Assembly: GCF_042665195.1 (NCBI RefSeq) | Contig: NZ_JBHTBW010000045.1 | Span: 62,001-126,000, forward strand | DNA from: Laceyella putida | Lineage (GTDB): Bacteria; Bacillota; Bacilli; Thermoactinomycetales; Thermoactinomycetaceae | Length of the DNA stretch: 64,000 bases | Reading direction: 5' to 3' | Shown here: one piece after another, positions 57,424-64,000 of the stretch | Layout of the letters: every line of letters begins with the position of its first letter | Numbering within the stretch: position 1 is the stretch's first letter | Program-made: the position numbers and the translations under genes | Notes under the pieces: model-generated | The model's input: only the letters and a program-made list of their open reading frames with translations | What the model was told of the DNA's origin: nothing | The model's database searches: none

Positions 57424-57738
57424 CAAATTTAAATAAGCAACGCGATGAAGGAGCCAAACATCGAAGGGTAAACTCACAGAGAGCCGATGGTTGCTGCGAA
57501 TCGGTAGTTATCTTGATGTGGAGCACTCCTGAGTGGCTGATTGAACATTCTTTAGTAGATCAGCACGGTAGAACCGTTATCCGCAAAGAGTCTAAGAATC
57601 GTTTATAGACTCGCCAAGGCTGTCGGCGCGAGCCGGTAGCAAATGAGGGTGGCACCACGTACCTCACGTCCCTCACCTATTCTCTGAATAGGTGAAGTAG
57701 GCGTGAGGTTTTTTATTTATGAATAAGGAGGAAAAGTT
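57424..57738 (+). promoter_or_regulatory. T-box riboswitch, serine type (specifier AGC)
   Basis: Typical T-box leader of about 315 nt. The stem I landmarks AGAGAG and GGTTGCTGCGAATCGG lead to the specifier position: AGC at 57522-57524, followed by ACTCCTGAGT. The T-box core GGGTGGCACCACG is at 57647-57659. The bulge reads UGGC, which pairs with a tRNA ending GCCA, matching the G73 discriminator of tRNA-Ser. Uncharged tRNA-Ser would thus switch on the downstream serine-synthesis genes. Confidence 0.9.
57661..57716 (+). terminator. T-box terminator hairpin
   Basis: ACCTCACG pairs with CGTGAGGT over an inner helix CACCTATT...AATAGGTG, and is followed by T6. Its left arm adjoins the T-box core, the mutually exclusive antiterminator side. 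Confidence 0.9.
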
Positions 57739-58893
57739 ATGAATTGGCAAGACAAAGCCCATTTACGCATTCCAGGTCCAACCCCGATTCCACTCAGAAT
57801 CCAGCAAGCGATGGCTCAACCGATGATCGGGCACCGTGGACAGGCAACTTCCCAATTGTTGCAAGAATGTGCGACGTCTCTTCGCGCTTTGTTCGGTACC
57901 ATGAGCACGCCACTCATCCTTACCGGCAGCGGCACCTCCGCTTTGGAAGCTGCCGTTATCAATACCGTCCAACCGGGTGAAGAAGCGATTGTCGTCGTCA
58001 CAGGGGCATTCGGCGACCGGTTCGCCAAAATTGTCAAACGATACGGAATCACTTTACATCGATTGGATATTCCCTGGGGAGAATCCTGTTCCCCTGAACA
58101 ATTAACTTCATTTGTGCAAGCTCATCCCCGGGCCAAAGCGGTTTTCCTCACGTATTGTGAAACTTCCACCGCCGTGCTCAACCCCATTAATGAACTGGCC
58201 CGGGTGGTTCGGGAACACTCAGATGCGCTGGTTGTCGTCGATGGAGTCAGCTGTTTGGGCGCCGTGCCTTGCCTGATGGACGAATGGCATGTCGACATTA
58301 TGGTGACTGGCTCGCAAAAAGCCTTGATGCTTCCGCCGGGTCTCGCCATGGTCGCAGTGAGCGATCGGGCTTGGGCTGTCATCGAACAACAAACGCAACC
58401 CCCCTTTTATCTTGATTTGTTAGCCTATAAAAAAAGCATGGAGCAAGCTTCCACACCATACACTCCAGCCGTATCCCTTTTATATGGCCTGAAAGAAGCT
58501 CTGCTCATGCTGGAAGAGGAAGGATGGGAAAATGTGTTTGCGCGTCACCAGCGGTTAAAGCGCATGACCCGCACCGGTATCCGCGCGCTCGGATTGCCGC
58601 TCTTCACCAATGACCAAGACGCTTCCCCGACCGTCACGGCCATCGATGGGCGCCAAGTGGCGTGGGAAACCGAAGCCTTGCGCAAACACATGAGCCAGAT
58701 GAAAGTCACCATCGCCGGCGGTCAACAACACCTGAAAGGGCAGATCGCCCGGATTGGCCACATGGGTTTTTGCGATGAATTGGATATCCTCACTGTTCTC
58801 AGCGTATTGGAAATGGCGTTAGTCAAATTGGGTGTGTCCATTGAATTAGGCAGCAGCGTGAAAGCCGCACAAGAGGTGATGTTGGATGTATAA
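57739..58893 (+). CDS. Class V aminotransferase, probable phosphoserine (serine-pathway) aminotransferase
   Basis: PLP enzyme of 384 residues of the alanine/serine-glyoxylate aminotransferase group (class V). The PLP aspartate and lysine are Asp168 in LVVVDGVSCLG and Lys194 in VTGSQKALMLPPGLAMV. The N-terminus carries IPGPTPIPLRI. It sits behind a serine T-box and overlaps serA by eight bases, so it most likely transaminates 3-phosphohydroxypyruvate, in place of classical SerC. The alternative is alanine/serine-glyoxylate aminotransferase. Substrate is inferred from the operon, not seen in the residues. Confidence 0.85.
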   Translation: MNWQDKAHLRIPGPTPIPLRIQQAMAQPMIGHRGQATSQLLQECATSLRALFGTMSTPLILTGSGTSALEAAVINTVQPGEEAIVVVTGAFGDRFAKIVKRYGITLHRLDIPWGESCSPEQLTSFVQAHPRAKAVFLTYCETSTAVLNPINELARVVREHSDALVVVDGVSCLGAVPCLMDEWHVDIMVTGSQKALMLPPGLAMVAVSDRAWAVIEQQTQPPFYLDLLAYKKSMEQASTPYTPAVSLLYGLKEALLMLEEEGWENVFARHQRLKRMTRTGIRALGLPLFTNDQDASPTVTAIDGRQVAWETEALRKHMSQMKVTIAGGQQHLKGQIARIGHMGFCDELDILTVLSVLEMALVKLGVSIELGSSVKAAQEVMLDV

Positions 58894-60466
58894 AGTACTG
58901 ATTACGGACCCGCTGAGCGATCACGGGATTGAAAAACTGCTACAAGCGGAAGACGTGGAAGTGGTACGAAAAGTGGGTTTAACGGGTGATGATTTGCTTC
59001 TGGAAATCGAATCAGCCGATGCCCTATTGGTACGAAGTCAGACCAAAGTCACGGAAGAAGTGATTAACAAGGGCCGCCGGTTAAAAGTGATCGCCCGTGC
59101 CGGGGTGGGTGTAGATAACATCGATGTCCCCGCCGCCACCAAAAAAGGGGTAATCGTCGTCAACGCCCCGGATGGCAATACGATCTCCACCGCGGAACAT
59201 ACTTTTGCGATGCTCATTTCCCTGGCCCGCAACATTCCGCAGGCGCATCGCACGGTTGTGCAAGGCGAATGGAATAGAAAAGCATTTGTCGGAGTGGAGT
59301 TGAACCAAAAAACATTGAGCATTATCGGTTTTGGGCGAATCGGTTCGGAATTGGCCAAACGCGCCAAAGCGTTCCGCATGAATGTGGTCGCCTTTGACCC
59401 ATACTTGACAGAAGAGCGGGCGGAGAAATTCGGGATTAAAAAAGCCTCCTTTGACGAAGCGATCTCGGTTGGGGACTTTATCACCGTTCATACGCCGCTC
59501 ACCAAAGAAACCCGCCATTTGATCAACCACAACGTATTCGCCAAAATGAAAGATGGCGTTCGGATCTTAAATTGCGCCCGCGGGGGAATCATCGAGGAAA
59601 GCGCCCTGTATGATGCCATTGTCTCCGGCAAAGTGGCTGGAGCCGCTCTGGATGTGTTTGAAGTGGAACCACCCGGCAATCACCCACTCTTCTCTTTGCC
59701 ACAAGTAATCGCCACGCCGCATCTGGGGGCTTCCACCATAGAAGCACAGGAAAATGTTGCGGTGGATGTGTCGGAAGAAGTGCTCCACATTTTACGGGGC
59801 GAACCATTCAAAAATGCGGTCAACCTCCCGTCCATACCGGCGGAATTGCAACAAAAGTTGGCACCTTATCAAGAGTTGGTAGAAAAGCTGGGCCATTTCG
59901 TTGGGCAAATGACCACCGAAGCGATCAAAGAGATTACGATTACGTATGCTGGGGAATTGGCTGACAGAGAAGTGGCTCCCCTCACCCGGATGATGTTGAA
60001 ATCCGCTCTTTCGCACCATTTGGCCGAGATCAACTACGTGAATGCCCCACACGTGGCCAAACAACGTGGCATTCACGTGCTAGAGCAAAAATCTGGACAC
60101 AGCCATGGCTTCACCCAATGGCTGAACATCGAAGTGAAAACAGCCCAAAGCCAACATAGCGTCAGCGGTACATTGCTTAACGGCTTTGGGCCACGGATTA
60201 CCAAAATCGATCAGTTCCCTGTCGACGTGACGCCCAAGGGACACCTGCTCTTCATTCAGCATTTGGATCAGCCGGGCGCGATCGGGCGGGTAGGCACGTT
60301 GCTGGGAAGCCAAGGCATCAATATCGCCACCATGCAGGTAGGGCGGAAAATGGCCGGCGGGCAAGCCATTATGATCCTCCGCGTCGATAAACCCCTGCCA
60401 AATGACGTAATGGAAACATTAAAACAAGTTGATGAAATTCAATCCGTCATGGAGATCGACCTGTAA
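58886..60466 (+). CDS. serA: D-3-phosphoglycerate dehydrogenase
   Basis: Enzyme of 526 residues, first step of serine synthesis. The NAD-binding motif IIGFGRIGSELAKRAKAF is near 145-162. The catalytic regions LNCARGGIIEESAL (Arg), VEPPGNHPLFSLPQV (Glu) and ATPHLGASTIEAQENV (His) are present. An allosteric substrate-binding domain (about 325-440) and a C-terminal ACT domain (FIQHLDQPGAIGRVGTLLGS) make it the long form. The start is the ATG seven bases after GAGGTG, overlapping the preceding gene. Its expression is set by the serine T-box. Confidence 0.96.
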   Translation: MYKVLITDPLSDHGIEKLLQAEDVEVVRKVGLTGDDLLLEIESADALLVRSQTKVTEEVINKGRRLKVIARAGVGVDNIDVPAATKKGVIVVNAPDGNTISTAEHTFAMLISLARNIPQAHRTVVQGEWNRKAFVGVELNQKTLSIIGFGRIGSELAKRAKAFRMNVVAFDPYLTEERAEKFGIKKASFDEAISVGDFITVHTPLTKETRHLINHNVFAKMKDGVRILNCARGGIIEESALYDAIVSGKVAGAALDVFEVEPPGNHPLFSLPQVIATPHLGASTIEAQENVAVDVSEEVLHILRGEPFKNAVNLPSIPAELQQKLAPYQELVEKLGHFVGQMTTEAIKEITITYAGELADREVAPLTRMMLKSALSHHLAEINYVNAPHVAKQRGIHVLEQKSGHSHGFTQWLNIEVKTAQSQHSVSGTLLNGFGPRITKIDQFPVDVTPKGHLLFIQHLDQPGAIGRVGTLLGSQGINIATMQVGRKMAGGQAIMILRVDKPLPNDVMETLKQVDEIQSVMEIDL

Positions 60467-60492
60467 ACCTTCCCTTGTCCGCCGCCCGAGAA

Positions 60493-60521
60493 TTGGATAA
60501 ACTAACCATAGTGCGTTTAAT
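60493..60521 (+). promoter_or_regulatory. Possible sigma-A promoter of the SDR gene
   Basis: TTGGAT (60493-60498) and TTTAAT (60516-60521) are 17 bp apart, about 70 bp before the ATG. Confidence 0.45.
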
Positions 60522-60590
60522 CCGGATGGGCGCCTCCCACTTTATATCTGAGGGCTTCCCCACACGTCATAAAGAAGGGAATGACAATAT

Positions 60591-61277
60591 ATGGAACTTA
60601 ATGGAAAAGTCGTTATTGTCACCGGAGCCAGCAAAGGCTTGGGTGAAGCCATCGCGAAGCGCTTAGCCCGAGGTGGCGCGACGGTCATCGCCAGCGCCCG
60701 TAGCCAAGCGAAGTTGGAAGCCTTGGCCCAAACGGCTCCTGAGCGGATCTTCCCTTTTGGCTGTGACGTCACAAATAGCCAACAAGTGCAAGACCTGGTG
60801 CAATTTGCGGTACAGCGCTTTGGACGCTTGGATGTGTTGATCAATAACGCCGGCCTCGGCCATTTTGCCCCTGTCGATGAATTGACGGAAGCCGAATGGG
60901 ACGCGATGATGAACGTCAATCTCAAAGGAGCCTTCCTCACCTGCAAATATGCCATTCCTCATCTGAAAGCGACGGAAGGGCACATCGTCAACATCTCCAG
61001 TGTGGCCGGGACAGAAGCGTTTGCCCGGGGGGGCGGCTACTGCGCTTCCAAGTTCGGGTTGATGGCTTTGACAGACGCCTTGACACAAGAATTGAAACCG
61101 CACCATGTCAAGGTCTCCGCCTTGTGCCCCGGTTCAATCAAAACCGAATTCGGACGGCAAAAGGATTATGCGATGGAAGCGGACCAAGTCGCCGAAGCGG
61201 TATGGACCATCGTGTCGGCGCCCAAGGGGATCATCTACAATACCGTGATCATGCGCCCGCTCGTTCCGGCAAAATGA
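60591..61277 (+). CDS. Short-chain dehydrogenase/reductase (SDR)
   Basis: Classical SDR of 228 residues. The cofactor motif VTGASKGLGEAIA is at residues 10-22, LINNAGLGHFAP near 84-95, and the catalytic Ser-Tyr-Lys set is NISSVAGTEAFARGGGYCASKFG (Ser near 135, Tyr and Lys in YCASK). Its substrate cannot be told from the sequence; the motif type suggests an NADP-linked reductase. A weak GAAGGGA ribosome site lies 10 bases upstream. It is the only gene between serA and the resDE pair, on its own promoter. Confidence 0.85.
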   Translation: MELNGKVVIVTGASKGLGEAIAKRLARGGATVIASARSQAKLEALAQTAPERIFPFGCDVTNSQQVQDLVQFAVQRFGRLDVLINNAGLGHFAPVDELTEAEWDAMMNVNLKGAFLTCKYAIPHLKATEGHIVNISSVAGTEAFARGGGYCASKFGLMALTDALTQELKPHHVKVSALCPGSIKTEFGRQKDYAMEADQVAEAVWTIVSAPKGIIYNTVIMRPLVPAK

Positions 61278-61424
61278 CCATAAAAAACCTCCTTGTCTTA
61301 ATGGCACAACCCAAGGCTGAAAGCATAGCCGTGCGGAGGGAGACCAAAATGGGGTGCAGTGCCTTTGCCGAAGAACAAGGAGATCGGCATGGGCGCCCTT
61401 GGTTAACAACATAAGTACTTTCAC

Positions 61425-61465
61425 AAAAAAGACCGCTACCTCTTCACGCTGTAGCGGTCTTTTTC
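61425..61465. terminator. Bidirectional terminator between the SDR gene and resE
   Basis: GACCGCTAC and GTAGCGGTC form a nine-base stem extended by A/T pairs, with T6 on the plus strand and T6 on the minus strand. Confidence 0.9.
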
Positions 61466-63268
61466 TTATGCGTATAATACCTCATCTGCCACACGCACCG
61501 GCAACTCCACGATAAAGACGGTACCCACGCCGAGTTGGCTCTTAACCGAAACGGAACCCCCATGGGCCGCAACCAAATGCTTCACAATGGACAGGCCCAA
61601 GCCTGTTCCACCCGACTTCCCTCTGGTCCGCGCTTTATCCGCTTTGTAGAAGCGTTCAAACACGAACGGCACATCTTCTTCCGGAATGCCCGAGCCGGTA
61701 TCTTCCACCTCGAGGAAAATCCGTTCATCTTGCTGATAGACATAAACCGTTACCGAACCGCCTGTCGGAGTGTGGCGAATCGCATTATCGATCAGGTTGG
61801 TCAACACCTGCTCAATTTTATCCTCATCCCAATACACAGTCGGAAGGTGTTCGCCCATATTCGCTTGTAACCGCACTTCTTGCTCCCGGGCGAGATTTTG
61901 GAATTTGCGGATAACCCGCTGGATAAACTTATCCAACCGCTTCTCCGCGGGCTCCACTTGGATGTGGCCCGCTTCCATCCGCGCCAAGTCCAACAACTCC
62001 CGCACAAGGCGGCCCATCCGCTGTGATTCTTCATTGATCACTTGCGCGATCTCTCTCCGTTCTTCCGGCGTCTCAGCTATATCATCCAACAGCGCTTCAC
62101 TGTAGCCTTGAAGCATGGCCAGAGGCGTCCGCAACTCATGGGACACGTTGGCGACAAAATCCTTGCGCAACTTGTCCAGGCGTCGCTCCTCCGTCACATC
62201 TCGCAATACCGCCACCACTCCGCGCACTTGATCCCCCGCATAGAGCGGCGACATCACGACGACCCATGTGCGTCCTTGTTCTGAGATGTCACCCGTATGC
62301 TCTTTATTATCCTCAATCACCTTATTGAAGAAATCTTGCAAGGAAGGGGGCAAGGCGTTCTTCTTGACTTCTCCCTTCCACAGGGACAGGAAGCGCTCGC
62401 CGATCGGATTGGTTATGATGATTTTGCCAAACTTGTTCATCGTCAGCACACCATCAGACATACTGCGCAAGATGCTGGCCAGCTGCTCTTTTTCTTGCGA
62501 CAACTGATGAATCGAGTCTTCCAATTGCGACGCCAAACGGTTGAAAGTCATGGCCAATTCAGCAATCTCATCCCGTTCATGGTAACGGACAGGAACCCGC
62601 GTTGAAAATTCCCCACGCGCCATCTTCTCTACGGCCCGTTTCATTTGGATCAATGGTTGCGAAATGCGGGAGGATAAGAAAAAGGCAAAAATCGTTGTCA
62701 ATACGATCCCGATCAAGGCCGTATAGAAAATCCACCGTTTGATATCCGTCTCACTCAATTGATTTTGCACCTGATACAGCACAATGGCCCCTGACGGCTT
62801 TTTATCCTTGATGTAAGGAACGGCGACAAGCAGGATATCGTTTTTTATCAAGGGATTTCCCGGTTGCGGGTTCGTTTGCAACCGCACCTTCCCCCGCATC
62901 GTGATGGATTGGCCTATCAATACCTTCTTCAGCTCTTCATCCGTCAATATCTCCTGCCACTGCACATTGGGCACATGCGGCGAGACACCGATGGGGCTGA
63001 CCGACCCGCTCGCATCCAACACCACCAGATATGTATCGAATTCCGTCGCAACCATCAACACATTGTTGAGATATTGGGATTGATTGGGTCCCGCGTCTTT
63101 CAATTGTGTCTGGATGCGCTTCGCCAGTTTTTCCAGACTCACTTTTTGGCCTTCGACATAGGTGTCTTCGATCTGTTTGCTTAAAAACAAGCTCACCAAC
63201 ACCAAAATCAACGTTACAAGGATAATGATGGTCAACCACAGCTTACCGACAACACTTCGTAAAATCAC
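61466..63268 (-). CDS. resE: Sensor histidine kinase ResE
   Basis: Membrane sensor kinase of 600 residues. The N-terminal helix (WLTIIILVTLILVLVSLFL, 11-29), an external domain of about 150 residues and a second helix (TALIGIVLTTIFAFFL, 183-198) are followed by HAMP (199-252) and PAS (257-357). The H-box FVANVSHELRTPL (His377) and an ATPase domain with GTGLGLSIVKHL follow. It phosphorylates ResD in response to redox/oxygen cues in B. subtilis. The start is a GTG overlapping the resD stop (GTGA). The WalK family has the same layout, but order and context favour ResE. Confidence 0.88.
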   Translation of the reverse strand: MILRSVVGKLWLTIIILVTLILVLVSLFLSKQIEDTYVEGQKVSLEKLAKRIQTQLKDAGPNQSQYLNNVLMVATEFDTYLVVLDASGSVSPIGVSPHVPNVQWQEILTDEELKKVLIGQSITMRGKVRLQTNPQPGNPLIKNDILLVAVPYIKDKKPSGAIVLYQVQNQLSETDIKRWIFYTALIGIVLTTIFAFFLSSRISQPLIQMKRAVEKMARGEFSTRVPVRYHERDEIAELAMTFNRLASQLEDSIHQLSQEKEQLASILRSMSDGVLTMNKFGKIIITNPIGERFLSLWKGEVKKNALPPSLQDFFNKVIEDNKEHTGDISEQGRTWVVVMSPLYAGDQVRGVVAVLRDVTEERRLDKLRKDFVANVSHELRTPLAMLQGYSEALLDDIAETPEERREIAQVINEESQRMGRLVRELLDLARMEAGHIQVEPAEKRLDKFIQRVIRKFQNLAREQEVRLQANMGEHLPTVYWDEDKIEQVLTNLIDNAIRHTPTGGSVTVYVYQQDERIFLEVEDTGSGIPEEDVPFVFERFYKADKARTRGKSGGTGLGLSIVKHLVAAHGGSVSVKSQLGVGTVFIVELPVRVADEVLYA

Positions 63269-63981
63269 TCTTTTGGCACCTCTAACTTATAACCGACTCC
63301 CCAAACCGTCGTTATCATCTTGGCTGCCTTGGAGGAAGCACGGTTGAGTTTCTCGCGCAGACGCTTCACATGCGTGTCAACCGTTCTCAAATCCCCAAAA
63401 AACTCATAATGCCATACGTCACGAAGCAATTGTTCCCGCGTAAACACTTTATCCGGAGACTTGGCCAAGTAATACAGCAACTCGTATTCTTTTGGCGTGA
63501 GTTGTATTTTTTTGCCCCCCGCTTTCACCTCATGTGCATCATGGTCGATAGTCAGCTCAGGAAACACGATGACATTGTGCGTTTCCGTGTCGGTGGTGAG
63601 GAAAGCGGTGGCTGAAGCGCGTCGCAACACTGCCTTCACCCGATGAACCAACTCACGTGGACTAAACGGTTTGACCACATAATCGTCTGTCCCCACTTCA
63701 AATCCTTCTACGCGGTTTCCCTCTTCTCCTCTAGCAGTCAGCATAATGATCGGCGTTGCCTTCTTTTTGCGAATCTCAGCACAGACATCCAATCCATCCA
63801 TGCCCGGCAACATCAAGTCGAGCAAAATCAGATCGTAATCCGTATCAAACGCCATTTCCAAGGCGATTTCGCCATTTTCCGCTTCGTCGATCAGGTAGCC
63901 TTCTCTCTCCAGGTACATGCGAAGCAAGCGCCGAATGCGATCCTCATCATCAACAACAAGAATGTGATACTGTTTTTCCAT
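63265..63981 (-). CDS. resD: Response regulator ResD
   Basis: OmpR-type regulator of 238 residues. The receiver domain has the acidic pair Asp11-Asp12, the phosphorylated Asp55 in LILLDLMLPGMDGLD, and Lys in YVVKPFSPREL. The C-terminal winged helix binds DNA (LTPKEYELLYYLAKSP, DLRTVDTHVKRLREKL). In Bacillus ResDE activates respiration genes under low oxygen. In this window the qcrABC operon could be a target; that is inference. The ATG is preceded by GGGGTGAAAGAAC. Upstream sequence (resC or others) is outside the window. Confidence 0.92.
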   Translation of the reverse strand: MEKQYHILVVDDEDRIRRLLRMYLEREGYLIDEAENGEIALEMAFDTDYDLILLDLMLPGMDGLDVCAEIRKKKATPIIMLTARGEEGNRVEGFEVGTDDYVVKPFSPRELVHRVKAVLRRASATAFLTTDTETHNVIVFPELTIDHDAHEVKAGGKKIQLTPKEYELLYYLAKSPDKVFTREQLLRDVWHYEFFGDLRTVDTHVKRLREKLNRASSKAAKMITTVWGVGYKLEVPKE

Positions 63982-64000
63982 TGTTCTTTCACCCCGGCTG

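Noticed and set aside
61274..61414. 46-codon frame overlapping the SDR stop codon
   Set aside because: The ATG overlaps the SDR TGA but no ribosome site precedes it, and the peptide shows no recognisable pattern. Possible but not supported.
1..64000. CRISPR arrays, insertion sequences, prophage or defence islands
   Set aside because: Looked for repeats with regular spacing, transposase, integrase and restriction genes; none was seen. Gene content is core metabolic and sporulation.

Overview
The window looks like chromosome from an endospore-forming, respiring Firmicute of the Bacillales. A thermoactinomycete-type genome (Thermoactinomycetaceae) is the best guess. The sequence shows sporulation and germination genes (spoIVA, ypeB, ypjB), bacillithiol genes (bshA, bshB1, bshB2, ypdA), a b6c-type quinol oxidase operon (qcrABC), TRAP (mtrB) and ResDE. 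Gene order closely follows the Bacillus subtilis ypjA-ypbD / trp / hepS-hbs-spoIVA / der-cmk-ypeB region. It departs from that order in several places: futalosine-type menaquinone genes, no aroH, no sleB next to ypeB, and a family I pyrophosphatase. No insertion sequences, phage genes or CRISPR arrays were seen. The family-level assignment is inference.

Layout. 1-4.6 kb (minus): ypjD-dapB-dcyD-like-mgsA-bshB1-bshA-cca, joining lysine precursor synthesis, methylglyoxal and bacillithiol. 5.1-12.7 kb: yitT-family gene (plus), then minus-strand ypjB, ypjA, qcrABC, ypiF, ypiB (reoY) and two uncharacterised genes. 12.9-25 kb (minus): aromatic supraoperon aroC-aroB, terminator, then a promoter with a TRAP-controlled leader and trpEDCFBA-hisC-tyrA-aroA. 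25.3-32.6 kb (minus): a small unknown gene, ndk, and hepS-menG-ubiA-ubiX-mqnA-hepT for menaquinone, preceded by mtrB (TRAP), tRNA-Pro and folE. 32.8-46.3 kb (minus): hbs, spoIVA, yphF/yphE-like genes, gpsA-plsY-der, a YIEGIA cluster, rpsA-like, plsC, cmk and ypeB, with one plus-strand unknown gene at 36.2 kb. 46.4-55 kb is mixed: ansA, a purine permease, ypdA, glutamate dehydrogenase, bshB2, a MecA-family adaptor, CPBP protease, ferredoxin, rhodanese and ppa. 55-64 kb: UvrD-like helicase, a serine-type T-box controlling an aminotransferase-serA operon, an SDR enzyme, and resE-resD.

How the genes work together. The TRAP protein encoded at 31.6 kb should bind the eleven-triplet array in the trpE leader at 22.6 kb, so sensor and target lie 9 kb apart. 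Chorismate made by AroABC feeds TrpE, TyrA and also MqnA, which starts the futalosine menaquinone route. HepS/HepT supply the heptaprenyl chain, UbiA/UbiX and MenG finish the quinone, and the Qcr complex oxidises it.

The most novel signals are regulatory. (1) A near-perfect Fur box sits on a consensus promoter that fires antisense toward the ferredoxin gene and has no ORF behind it. (2) A promoter plus terminator leader of about 180 nt precedes cmk. (3) A sigma-G-type promoter precedes an orphan ypeB. (4) The trp and ser leaders are complete and can be read at base level. Several short genes of 43-58 codons are also annotated here.
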